Of a stretch of DNA of 8,158 bases, positions 1 through 6,279 are shown piece by piece; positions within the stretch are counted from its first letter, which is position 1, and the number at the start of each line of letters is the position of its first letter. Made by a program: the position numbers and the translations under genes. The notes beneath the pieces are model-generated. The model saw only the letters and a list, made by a program, of their open reading frames with translations. It did not search any database and was not told the DNA's origin. The DNA lies in contig CALCUV010000127.1 of the NCBI GenBank assembly GCA_937906765.1, positions 1 through 8,158 of the forward strand, in the 5' to 3' direction. The stretch is from an uncultured Prevotella sp. Lineage in GTDB: Bacteria; Bacteroidota; Bacteroidia; Bacteroidales; Bacteroidaceae.

Positions 1-2
1 AT

Positions 3-1922
3 AGTGAAAGCAACTTTGCGAGCACCGAGGAAGTTATATTTAGCGTTTGTAAATACGTTTTTAGAAAGAGCTGTAGTGAATGTAAGGTTTTGGATAGCTT
101 TTGTTTTACCCCACCAGATAAACACGATGCGACTCAAATATACAGCAGTGAAGAATGAACATACGATACCAATAATCAATGTTGTTGCGAAACCTTTGAT
201 AGGACCTGAACCGAAGTACATCAAAATCACAGCAGTGATGATTGAAGTCAAGTTTGAGTCGAAGATTGCAGAGAATGCGTTGCTATAACCATCGGCGAAA
301 GCGGCACGAGCGCCCTTACCTGCAGGAAGTTCTTCTTTTGTACGTTCGAAGATAAGCACGTTGGCGCCAACTGCCATACCAAGAGCAAGCACGATACCGG
401 CAATACCCGACATTGTCAATACTGCTTGGAATGATGACAAGATACCCATTGTGAAGAACAAGTTAAGAATCAATGCGAAATTGGCAACCATACCGGGGAT
501 AAAGCCATAGTATGCGCACATGAAGAGCATCAATACTACGAATGCTACTGCACATGCTGTGAAACCAGCATTGATTGACGCTTCACCGAGTGACGGACCA
601 ACTGTTTCTTCTTGTACAATCTTCGCAGGAGCAGGCATTTTACCGCTCTTGAGTACGTTTGCCAAGTCTCTGGTATCGTCAGTTGTGAAATTACCAGAGA
701 TTTGTGAGATACCGCCAGTGATTTCTGTCTGAATCGTGGGAGCAGAGTAAACATATCCGTCAAGAACGATAGCAACAGGGCGCTTGAGGTTCTTGCGAGT
801 AATATTTGCCCATTCACGACCGCCTTGAGTGGTCATTGTCATAGAAACAATGGGGCGGTGGAAAGTAGGTTCGAAGTCGTCTTTAGCATCTGCGATTACG
901 TCTCCGGCAAGTGCGGGCGCGCCATTGGTCTTCTTGAGAAGATAGAGCGCATAAAGATTTTGGTTTTCAGGCTTTACTGACCAACCGAATTGGAGATCCT
1001 TGGGAAGAACTGCCTGTGCCTTTTCAGAAGCAAGGATTGCATCAACCATTTCACGGTCAGAACCCTTTGCATAACCCAAAACGCATGCTTCTCCATAAGG
1101 AGTAGGCATGAGGTGTTGGAAGAGCGTTGTAGTTGTTGTATCAACAGGATATTCTACTTGTGCTACAGCCTGAATTGCTGCTTGAAGTTCTGAAACGGTG
1201 TAAGTTTCCCAGAATTCGAGGTTAGCACTACCCTGAAGGAGGTTACGTACGCGTTCGGGTTCCTTAATACCTGGCATTTCTACCATAATCTGACCAACCT
1301 GACCCTTACCCTTAAGGATTTGGATGTTAGGCTGTGCCACACCGAAGCGGTCAATACGTGAGCGTACTACTTTACTTGTGTTATCTACAGCAGCGTTAAC
1401 TTCGTCTTCAATAGCCTTTTTAACGTCTGCGTCTTTTGAATCGTAAGCAATGCCTTTTTCCTTGAGCTTTTCAGCAAAGAGACCAGCAAGTTTGTCTTCA
1501 CCCTTGACTTCTTGGTAAGCCTTAACGAAGAGCGTTACGAAATCATCTTCACCCTTCTTAGCACCTTCTTTCGCTTTGTCAATAGCTGCGAGGAGGTCTA
1601 CGTCATTTGCGTTGCTTTCTCCAGCAAGTGCCTTCACCACATCGGGAATGCTTACTTCGAGAATTACGTTCATACCGCCCTTGAGGTCAAGGCCAAGACC
1701 GATTTCGAGTTCTTCACACTCCTTAAGGGTTTTCCAGTTGAGGTAAACCTTTTCGTTGCGCATCGAATCGAGATAAGCCTTTCCGGCGTCAACGCCCTGT
1801 GCTGCAGTAATTTCTTCTGCCTTCTTCTGATAGTGACCCGTTACGAATGAGAACGAGAAGTAGAAGCAGCAAGTCAAGAACAGCAACACAGCGATTGTTT
1901 TTACAAATCCTTTGTTTTGCAT
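3..1922 (-). CDS. secDF: Protein translocase SecDF, N-terminal 640 residues (SecD half), cut by window edge
   Basis: This inner-membrane component of the Sec machinery uses the proton gradient to help complete translocation of exported proteins. Translating the minus strand from ATG at 1922 gives an open frame to the left edge. Residues about 8-27 form the first membrane helix. The SecD D1 motif GLGLDLKGG lies at about 75-83 and VVRSRIDRFGV at about 185-195. RDLANVLKSGK followed by GPSLGEASI (about 415-448) ends the periplasmic region. Helices 2-6 follow, with LGMAVGANVLIFER around residue 519 and FDSNLTSIITAV around 554-565. The last visible residues look like the linker into the SecF half, so the protein is probably fused as in most Bacteroidota (about 1000 residues in full). 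Odd point: residue 519 is Gly where the family normally has the conserved Asp of VDANVL. The identification is secure; the SecF half is not seen. Confidence 0.96.
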   Translation of the reverse strand, partial: MQNKGFVKTIAVLLFLTCCFYFSFSFVTGHYQKKAEEITAAQGVDAGKAYLDSMRNEKVYLNWKTLKECEELEIGLGLDLKGGMNVILEVSIPDVVKALAGESNANDVDLLAAIDKAKEGAKKGEDDFVTLFVKAYQEVKGEDKLAGLFAEKLKEKGIAYDSKDADVKKAIEDEVNAAVDNTSKVVRSRIDRFGVAQPNIQILKGKGQVGQIMVEMPGIKEPERVRNLLQGSANLEFWETYTVSELQAAIQAVAQVEYPVDTTTTTLFQHLMPTPYGEACVLGYAKGSDREMVDAILASEKAQAVLPKDLQFGWSVKPENQNLYALYLLKKTNGAPALAGDVIADAKDDFEPTFHRPIVSMTMTTQGGREWANITRKNLKRPVAIVLDGYVYSAPTIQTEITGGISQISGNFTTDDTRDLANVLKSGKMPAPAKIVQEETVGPSLGEASINAGFTACAVAFVVLMLFMCAYYGFIPGMVANFALILNLFFTMGILSSFQAVLTMSGIAGIVLALGMAVGANVLIFERTKEELPAGKGARAAFADGYSNAFSAIFDSNLTSIITAVILMYFGSGPIKGFATTLIIGIVCSFFTAVYLSRIVFIWWGKTKAIQNLTFTTALSKNVFTNAKYNFLGARKVAFT

Positions 1923-1946
1923 TGTTGTTGAATTATTGTTTATTTA

Positions 1947-1963
1947 ATATTATTATATGCGTT
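1947..1963 (-). promoter_or_regulatory. A/T-rich leader word shared with the cytoplasmic FKBP gene
   Basis: The minus strand reads AACGCATATAATAATAT about 25 nt before the secDF ATG. The same 17-mer with one change (AACACATATAATAATAT) lies about 10 nt before the FKBP gene starting at 5977. In this phylum A-rich leaders without Shine-Dalgarno sequences promote translation. A shared element is possible, but in A/T-rich DNA the match may be chance. Confidence 0.3.
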
Positions 1964-2036
1964 AGAAGGGTGAAAAATTAACCTCTCAGGAGCCCAAAAA
2001 ACAGGTGAATTTCCTAAAGGGGTAATTTTCAACGTG

Positions 2037-2044
2037 CAAATATA
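2037..2044 (-). promoter_or_regulatory. Candidate secDF -7 promoter box
   Basis: The minus strand reads TATATTTG, a full match to the Bacteroidota -7 consensus TAnnTTTG. It would give a leader of about 110 nt before the secDF start at 1922. I see no clear TTTG -33 element at the usual spacing, so this rests on the -7 box alone. A second candidate lies further upstream in the palindrome at 2200-2247. Confidence 0.4.
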
Positions 2045-2114
2045 CAAGTTTTTTCTTAATGCGAGTGACTTGGTGTTACGAAAATTAGGAAAACTGGCGT
2101 AAAATAGGAAGGCA

Positions 2115-2132
2115 CAGGCGTTCTTACGCCTG
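2115..2132. other. Small GC-rich hairpin upstream of secDF
   Basis: CAGGCG, a 6-nt loop TTCTTA, then CGCCTG form a 6-bp perfect stem. The neighbouring GGCGTAA at 2096-2102 can pair with TTACGCC at 2124-2130, so two mutually exclusive foldings exist. On the plus strand it is followed by ATTTTTGG, but no plus-strand gene ends here, so a terminator role has no client. It could lie in a long secDF leader if transcription begins in the palindrome further upstream. Confidence 0.3.
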
Positions 2133-2199
2133 ATTTTTGGCATTTTACGGCGCTTAAAATCTCATTTTTGTATTTGAAACGCAACTGCATCTAACTGGC

Positions 2200-2247
2200 G
2201 ACGCACAAAATTACTTACTGCACGCACAATTAGTAACTTTGTGCGTC
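2200..2247. repeat. Imperfect palindrome with an outward-facing -7-like box in each arm
   Basis: The arms 2200-2217 and 2230-2247 are inverted copies: 10 matching outer bases (GACGCACAAA), one mismatch, then TTACT, around a 12-nt loop. Each arm contains a match to TAnnTTTG pointing outward: TAATTTTG on the minus strand at 2213-2206, facing secDF, and TAACTTTG on the plus strand at 2234-2241. No plus-strand gene follows for several hundred bases. It may be an operator or divergent promoter, or a structured RNA element; the sequence cannot decide. Confidence 0.5.
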
Positions 2248-2361
2248 GTAAGTCTTACTTAAAAACGCCTATGTCTGATTTCGTTTTACGGGGGTAACAA
2301 GGGAGGCTGTTTAAGTAACTAAGACAATTTCTATATTATCCCCAAAAGCATTTTGTCAAAC

Positions 2362-2400
2362 AAAAAAATTGGAGGCATCCCGACTTCGGAATGCCTCCAA
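2362..2400 (-). terminator. Rho-independent terminator of the FKBP unit
   Basis: TTGGAGGCAT at 2369-2378 pairs perfectly with ATGCCTCCAA at 2391-2400. Read on the minus strand the hairpin is followed at once by seven T (2368-2362). It lies about 50 nt downstream of the stop of the FKBP gene at 2449, so it ends the two-gene FKBP transcript and insulates secDF from it. Confidence 0.88.
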
Positions 2401-2448
2401 GGTGTATTCATGCGCCCTTGAACGGACTTTCAAGTGCGTTTCACTCTT

Positions 2449-3321
2449 TTACTTCACCGCAATTACCTGCACCTTGAAGATGAGTGTGGAATAAGGAGGA
2501 ATGTTTTGGTTGCCACGTTCGCCATAAGCAAGATTGTAAGGGATGTAAAGTTCCCACGTAGAACCCACAGGCATCATCTGGAGCGCTTCTGTCCAACCCT
2601 TGATTACTTGAGTAGGCTTGAACGATGCTGTTTGGTTACGCTTGTAACTGCTGTCAAACACGGTGCCGTCAATGAGCGAACCTTCGTAGTGCACTTCTAC
2701 CATAGATTCCTTTGTTGCCTTTTCGCCAGTGCCTTGCACTAACACCTTGTATTGCAAACCGCTTTCCGTTGTCACCACACCTTCCTTTTGTGCATTTTCA
2801 TCCAACCATTTTTGGTTTTCAAGGCGCATACCTTCAGCCACGAACTTTTCCTGGCGCTCCATGAGCGACATGGCCTGTTCGGGGGTAAGCATAGTTGCCT
2901 TTCCTGTATTCACATCGACGAGCGCTTGGTTCATCAGTGCCACGTTGAGGTAAGTAGTGTCCGCCTTTCCCGTAAGTTGCTGATTGAAACGAGGCGCCAT
3001 TTCAGCGTTCATTCTTGCAATCTTCAATCCTGAAGCAAAAGCAATAAGGCGGTCAACCTCTTCTGCACGAAGGTTAGACGTAAGCGCCGAAAGGGCTACC
3101 TCTATGTGAGCAGAGTCAACCCCTTCCGTCTGCATAAGATACTGCTTGAGCGACGCTGCTTGAAGCACACCGATGGCATAACTTGCACTGTCAGCAGAGA
3201 CAGGAGTAAGCGTGTTTACATAAGTCTTCGCCTTTTTGGGAGGGTTCTTTTTCTTTGTCTTTTGAGCATCCATGCCCGCAAATACGCCAAGGGCAAGGAG
3301 GAGAAGGAGCAATTTTTTCAT
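2449..3321 (-). CDS. Secreted FKBP-type peptidyl-prolyl cis-trans isomerase (FkpA/Mip-like), 290 aa
   Basis: This protein catalyses cis-trans isomerisation of X-Pro bonds in exported proteins. Residues 1-19 are a signal peptide (two Lys, a Leu run, then DAQ with likely cleavage after Ala19) followed by a Lys-rich stretch. An FKBP_N-type helical dimerisation domain spans about 40-185 and the FKBP_C catalytic domain about 187-290. Numbered against FKBP12, the pocket residues are intact: Tyr212 (Y26), Phe222-Asp223 (F36, D37), Phe234 (F46), Val239-Ile240 (V55, I56), Trp243 (W59), Tyr266 (Y82) and Phe282 (F99). Tyr277 replaces His87, as is usual in bacterial IPPY motifs. It starts 11 bp after the stop of the upstream FKBP gene and so shares its transcript, which ends at the hairpin near 2369-2400. 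The whole pocket suggests an active enzyme, probably periplasmic. The exact substrate is unknown. Confidence 0.95.
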   Translation of the reverse strand: MKKLLLLLLALGVFAGMDAQKTKKKNPPKKAKTYVNTLTPVSADSASYAIGVLQAASLKQYLMQTEGVDSAHIEVALSALTSNLRAEEVDRLIAFASGLKIARMNAEMAPRFNQQLTGKADTTYLNVALMNQALVDVNTGKATMLTPEQAMSLMERQEKFVAEGMRLENQKWLDENAQKEGVVTTESGLQYKVLVQGTGEKATKESMVEVHYEGSLIDGTVFDSSYKRNQTASFKPTQVIKGWTEALQMMPVGSTWELYIPYNLAYGERGNQNIPPYSTLIFKVQVIAVK

Positions 3322-3332
3322 TTGTTCAAATT

Positions 3333-4226
3333 TTAGGGGAGAATATCCAGAAGTTCAATTTCAAAAATAAGCACAGAGTAAGGTTTAATTGAGGGCAACG
3401 ACCCACGCTTTCCGTAAGCCACTTCATAAGGTAAATAAATGGTCCATTTACTTCCAACAGTCATTTTAGGAAGTGCAATTTGCCAACCTTCAATCAACTG
3501 ACTGAGGAGAAATTCTGAGACTTCGCTCTCATCAAAAACCTCTCCTTCAATGGTGCTACCCTTATAAGCAATTTTAACCGTATTGTCGAGAGTGGGATGC
3601 TTACTATCATTCGCACCTGTCTTAATAACCTTGTAAAGAACACCTTGTTCAAGCGCCATTACTCCAGGTTCTTTTGCCATTTTCGCTAAGAATGCTTCGC
3701 CTGCAAGACGGTTAGGGAGATATGTTTCAGCTTCGCGTTTCTCTTTGAGTGACTGGAGGCGTTGCTGAAAATCCATTTGCGCCATTGCTTGAGTTATAGG
3801 TTTTCCATCGATAATAAGACGTGATTCTCCCTTAATCATATCCAGAAATCCAGCAACGAAGAGGTTCACATTAAGTTTTTCGCTTGATTCTTCTCCATAT
3901 ATTTGTTTAGCAACTTCAGGAATGGATTGAATCAAGATTTGCATACCATGTTGTTTGCCTAATTCATAGGCTTTATTCTTAGTTGTAATTTTAAAACCAT
4001 CTATAAATCCTTTGATATAAAGGTCCGTGGCTGTGGAGTCATAGCATTCCATTCTTTGGAGAAAATCAAAGAGCATGTCGGCGGGTGAACTTGCAACACC
4101 GAGTTCGTATATGATGGTGTCCGTTTCGGTTTTAAGAATCAACTTATTGGTGTTAACCGTTGTTGTCTGTGCCCAACTTGCAATGCTTATGCCGAAGAAG
4201 AGTAGCAGAAAGAATAATTTCTTCAT
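3333..4226 (-). CDS. Secreted FKBP-type peptidyl-prolyl isomerase, 297 aa, divergent pocket
   Basis: Predicted periplasmic isomerase or chaperone. Residues 1-19 form a signal peptide ending SWA, with cleavage likely before Gln20 and no lipobox. An FKBP_N-like region spans about 30-190 and the catalytic domain about 195-297. Tyr221, Phe231-Asp232, Phe239, Ile245, Trp248, Tyr271 and Phe288 occupy expected pocket positions. However, Leu244 replaces the V55-equivalent, IKPY replaces IPPY, and the loop from Phe231 to Leu244 is four residues shorter than in the FKBPs at 2449 and 5393. It is a clear paralog of the lipoprotein encoded at 4358-5257: both share ETDTI/EVDTI, SPAD, KQHG, VLYKVIK and KPYS. 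It lies 131 bp after that gene and 11 bp before the next. No good -7 box was found directly upstream, so read-through past the hairpin at 4296-4335 may contribute to its expression. Confidence 0.93.
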   Translation of the reverse strand: MKKLFFLLLFFGISIASWAQTTTVNTNKLILKTETDTIIYELGVASSPADMLFDFLQRMECYDSTATDLYIKGFIDGFKITTKNKAYELGKQHGMQILIQSIPEVAKQIYGEESSEKLNVNLFVAGFLDMIKGESRLIIDGKPITQAMAQMDFQQRLQSLKEKREAETYLPNRLAGEAFLAKMAKEPGVMALEQGVLYKVIKTGANDSKHPTLDNTVKIAYKGSTIEGEVFDESEVSEFLLSQLIEGWQIALPKMTVGSKWTIYLPYEVAYGKRGSLPSIKPYSVLIFEIELLDILP

Positions 4227-4289
4227 AACAAATTAAGTTTTAGTGGATATTAGGTGAGGAAGAAACGTGACTATATTCTTTATAGAAAC

Positions 4290-4335
4290 GAAAACAAGCA
4301 GATAAGCGGGGGCAATGCTTCCAGCTTATCTGCTT
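4290..4335 (-). terminator. Hairpin terminator or attenuator after the FKBP lipoprotein gene
   Basis: AAGCAGATAAGC at 4296-4307 pairs perfectly with GCTTATCTGCTT at 4324-4335, giving a 12-bp stem with a 16-nt loop. On the minus strand it is followed by GTTTTCGTTTC, a broken T tract. It lies about 22 nt after the stop at 4358. The interrupted T run suggests partial termination, which would let some transcripts continue into the paralogous gene at 4226. Confidence 0.7.
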
Positions 4336-4357
4336 GCCGTTAATCTAAGGGGAAAAC

Positions 4358-5257
4358 TTACTTCTTAACTTCGGGTGAAGTTACAGCGAAGAGTTCAACT
4401 TCGAACACGAGCGCTGAGTAAGGCTTGATGTCGGGCATGCTTCCGCGCTTGCCGTAAGCAAGTTCCTGAGGAATGTAAATTTCCCACTTACTGCCTTCTG
4501 TCATTTCGGGAAGCGCAATCTTCCAACCCTCTATCATGCGATCGAGGGGAAATTCAATTTCTTCGTTACTGTCAAATTCTTGGCCATCTATGGTAGTTCC
4601 CTTGTAGGCAATCTTAATCTTGTCAGTGAGAGCGGGCTTCTTGCCATTCTTATTGCCTTCCTTAATTACCTTGTAGAGCACGCCGTTTGACAAAGCAACT
4701 ACGCCTTCTTCCTTAGCCTTAGCAGCGAGGAATTCTTCACCAGCCTGCTTGTTGGGAGCGTATTCCTTAGCTTCACGCTTCTCAATCAATGCAGAAATCT
4801 TGCTTTGAAGTTCATACTGTGCCAATTGCTGTGTCACCTGAATAGAATCGCGGTAGAGCTTTACCTTATTGTCGATAACATCCATGAAACCTGCCAAGAA
4901 GAGTTCAGCATTCAACTGCTCTTCAGACGCTTCACCGAAGATTTGCTCCGAAACTTGAGCAAGAGTCTGGCTCTTTGTTGTAAAACCATGTTGCTTACCC
5001 ATTTCATAAGCCAAACTCTTGGCGTCAACAGCTGAGTTCAAACCTTCCTTGAAACCCTTAAGGTATTCAGCAACACAAGCAGAGTCGCTACCCATACGCA
5101 CAAGGAAACCAGGAAGCTGGTCTGCGGGAGAAGTAGCCATACCTAATTCATAAGCAATTGTGTCAACTTCAGTCTTGAGCGTAACTTCGCTAGACTTGTC
5201 ACACGCTGTAAAGAGCGCGCTTACTGCTACAGCAGCTACGAGAAAAATCTTTTTCAT
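4358..5257 (-). CDS. FKBP-type peptidyl-prolyl isomerase lipoprotein, 299 aa
   Basis: Residues 1-18 plus Cys19 form a lipoprotein signal (Lys2-Lys3, a hydrophobic core, then LFTAC), so the mature protein should be lipid-anchored in the envelope. Residues after the Cys are DKSSE; whether this directs it to the inner face or the surface cannot be read here. The FKBP_N-like region is about 25-185 and FKBP_C about 192-290, with a charged tail SPEVKK. Pocket residues include Tyr218, Phe228-Asp229, Phe236, Ile242, Trp245, Tyr268 and Phe285. Met241 sits at the V55 position, and IKPY replaces IPPY as in its paralog at 3333-4226. Both share the shortened loop before the V55 position. A -7-like box lies just upstream (5281-5288) and a hairpin follows the stop. 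The family is certain; the degree of isomerase activity is less so. Confidence 0.94.
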   Translation of the reverse strand: MKKIFLVAAVAVSALFTACDKSSEVTLKTEVDTIAYELGMATSPADQLPGFLVRMGSDSACVAEYLKGFKEGLNSAVDAKSLAYEMGKQHGFTTKSQTLAQVSEQIFGEASEEQLNAELFLAGFMDVIDNKVKLYRDSIQVTQQLAQYELQSKISALIEKREAKEYAPNKQAGEEFLAAKAKEEGVVALSNGVLYKVIKEGNKNGKKPALTDKIKIAYKGTTIDGQEFDSNEEIEFPLDRMIEGWKIALPEMTEGSKWEIYIPQELAYGKRGSMPDIKPYSALVFEVELFAVTSPEVKK

Positions 5258-5280
5258 ATCGTTTAGAGTTTATTTTTTTT

Positions 5281-5288
5281 CAAAATTA
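5281..5288 (-). promoter_or_regulatory. Candidate -7 box for the FKBP lipoprotein gene
   Basis: The minus strand reads TAATTTTG, matching TAnnTTTG, 24 nt before the ATG at 5257. The leader would be under 20 nt, followed by an A-rich stretch. No obvious -33 TTTG is seen, so confidence is moderate. Confidence 0.45.
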
Positions 5289-5335
5289 TAAAGAGAGTGT
5301 TTTTAGGTCTAATATATTAAGTTTTTTACGCCACC

Positions 5336-5387
5336 CGCACGGTCCTAATAACCTTAGAGCGAAGCGACCTTAAAACCTTATAACCTC
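5336..5387 (-). repeat. 52-bp repeat, left arm of an inverted pair flanking the cytoplasmic FKBP gene
   Basis: The minus strand here matches the plus strand at 6111-6162 in 44 of 52 positions without gaps. It begins 5 nt after the stop of the FKBP gene at 5393. On the plus strand it is phased in 8-base units, for example ACCTTAAA at 5367-5374, ACCTTATA at 5375-5382 and a GCGAAGCG unit at 5359-5366. No transposase is present and no T tract marks it as a terminator. It belongs to a dispersed intergenic repeat family, at least within this window. Confidence 0.8.
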
Positions 5388-5392
5388 AACAA

Positions 5393-5977
5393 TTAAAGTA
5401 CTTCAATCAATTCTACATCAAAAATGAGCGCTGCGTAAGGAGGGATGCTCTGACCCGCACCGCGTTCGCCGTAAGCGAGGTGGTAGGGAATGAAGAAGCG
5501 GAACTTTGCGCCTTCACCCATAAGTTGTACGCCTTCTGTCCAACCTGCGATAACGCCATTGAGGGGGAATACGGCGGGTTCGCCATGGCGGTAGCTGCTA
5601 TCGAATACTTCGCCTGAGATTAAGCGACCTTCGTAGTGGCACTTCACTTGGTCTGTTGCCGAAGGCTTTTTGCCTGTGCCTTCCGTGAGAATTGTGTACT
5701 GCAAACCGCTGGGGAGTACTACCACTTCGTCTTTCTTTGCATTTTCTTCCAAGAATGCTTCGCCTTCTGCGCGAGCTGCTTTGCTGGCTTCTGCTTCCTT
5801 TTCCTGCATATACTTTTGTACGAGCGTCTGCGCCTCAATGTCGGTGAGCGTAGTCTTTTCGCCTGCGAGCACAGCGGCTACTCCTGCAGAAAATTCCTGA
5901 GTGTTAAGTCCTTCAATGTTCATACCTTTGAGATTATGACCGATAATCATACCCAAAGCATAGCTTAATTTTTCCAT
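5393..5977 (-). CDS. fklB: Cytoplasmic FKBP-type peptidyl-prolyl isomerase (FklB/FKBP22-like), 194 aa
   Basis: Proline isomerase with an N-terminal helical dimerisation domain (about 1-85) and an FKBP_C domain (about 90-194). It has no signal peptide: the chain opens MEKLSYALGMIIG, the usual FKBP_N start, so it should remain in the cytoplasm, unlike the three downstream FKBPs. Its length fits E. coli FklB (about 206 residues). All pocket residues are canonical: Tyr115, Phe125-Asp126, Phe137, Val142-Ile143, Trp146, Tyr169 and Phe186, with IPPY at 178-181. A -7-like box at 6019-6026 gives a short leader. The gene is bracketed by 52-bp inverted repeats (5336-5387 and 6111-6162), and I see no convincing terminator after it, so read-through toward the lipoprotein gene is possible. 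The symbol is by family resemblance. Confidence 0.94.
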   Translation of the reverse strand: MEKLSYALGMIIGHNLKGMNIEGLNTQEFSAGVAAVLAGEKTTLTDIEAQTLVQKYMQEKEAEASKAARAEGEAFLEENAKKDEVVVLPSGLQYTILTEGTGKKPSATDQVKCHYEGRLISGEVFDSSYRHGEPAVFPLNGVIAGWTEGVQLMGEGAKFRFFIPYHLAYGERGAGQSIPPYAALIFDVELIEVL

Positions 5978-5986
5978 TTGTGTTAT

Positions 5987-6003
5987 ATATTATTATATGT
6001 GTT
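5987..6003 (-). promoter_or_regulatory. A/T-rich leader word, second copy
   Basis: AACACATATAATAATAT on the minus strand, 16 of 17 bases identical to the copy before secDF (1947-1963). It lies between the -7 candidate and the ATG, so it would be in the mRNA leader. Confidence 0.3.
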
Positions 6004-6018
6004 CGATAAAGTCGGGGG

Positions 6019-6026
6019 CAAAAGTA
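6019..6026 (-). promoter_or_regulatory. Candidate -7 box for the cytoplasmic FKBP gene
   Basis: The minus strand reads TACTTTTG, a match to TAnnTTTG, about 42 nt before the ATG at 5977. The leader of roughly 35 nt contains the A/T-rich word at 5987-6003 that is shared with secDF. No clear -33 element is visible. Confidence 0.5.
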
Positions 6027-6098
6027 CAACTTTATTTTGAAGTAGGCGCTATTTTAAGAATTTTTACCACTATCGTGCGTGATTCTTAGGGAAATGCG

Positions 6099-6106
6099 TA
6101 ATTTTG
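6099..6106 (+). promoter_or_regulatory. Candidate -7 box for the cyclophilin gene
   Basis: The plus strand reads TAATTTTG, matching TAnnTTTG. Together with the minus-strand box at 6019-6026 it would make this gap a divergent promoter region. The leader to the ATG at 6326 would be about 210 nt and would include the 52-bp repeat, the inverted repeat at 6206-6253 and the octamer array at 6280-6319. A closer start is possible, as the near match TATTTTG occurs at 6238-6244. Confidence 0.35.
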
Positions 6107-6110
6107 CGGG

Positions 6111-6162
6111 GAGGTTTTAAGGTTATAAGGGCGCTTCGCTTTCAGGTTTTAAGAACCGTGCG
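6111..6162 (+). repeat. 52-bp repeat, right arm of the inverted pair
   Basis: 44 of 52 positions match the minus strand of 5336-5387. The outer ends of the pair are CGCACGG and CCGTGCG, so 5336-6162 looks like an 827-bp unit with imperfect terminal inverted repeats around a single FKBP gene. I saw no clear target-site duplication. Confidence 0.8.
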
Positions 6163-6205
6163 CACCTTTAGTTCTTGCATGCTGCTGTAGTTCAAGATTT
6201 TTATT

Positions 6206-6253
6206 AACAGAAGCACAATGGTTCAAAAATACATGCTATTTTGTTCTTCTGTT
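6206..6253. repeat. Inverted repeat in the divergent intergenic region
   Basis: AACAGAAGCACAA at 6206-6218 and TTGTTCTTCTGTT at 6241-6253 pair in 12 of 13 positions with a 22-nt loop. The right arm is part of a 21-base word that recurs at 7652-7672 (19 of 21 identical). No T tract follows. If the promoter at 6099 is used, it lies in the cyclophilin leader. Confidence 0.5.
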
Positions 6254-6279
6254 CTGCTGTCTTCAAACTCCAAACTACG

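Noticed and set aside
4..288. Plus-strand frame of 94 codons at the left edge
   Set aside because: Antisense to the SecD transmembrane helices with FDSNLTS and GFATTLIIG on the other strand.
1512..1850. Plus-strand frame of 112 codons inside secDF
   Set aside because: Antisense to conserved SecD motifs, including LGLDLKGG; no family features.
2234..2292. Possible plus-strand transcript with the short frame MSDFVLRG from 2271
   Set aside because: The -7-like box is present, but the frame is only eight codons, has no -33 element, and nothing downstream on that strand needs a promoter.
2434..3033. Several overlapping plus-strand frames opposite the 290-residue FKBP gene
   Set aside because: They mirror the coding pattern of a complete FKBP with signal peptide; none has its own motifs.
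5336..5387. Terminator for the cytoplasmic FKBP gene
   Set aside because: No stable long stem with a T tract on the minus strand; after the repeat the minus strand has an A run, so it was called a repeat instead.
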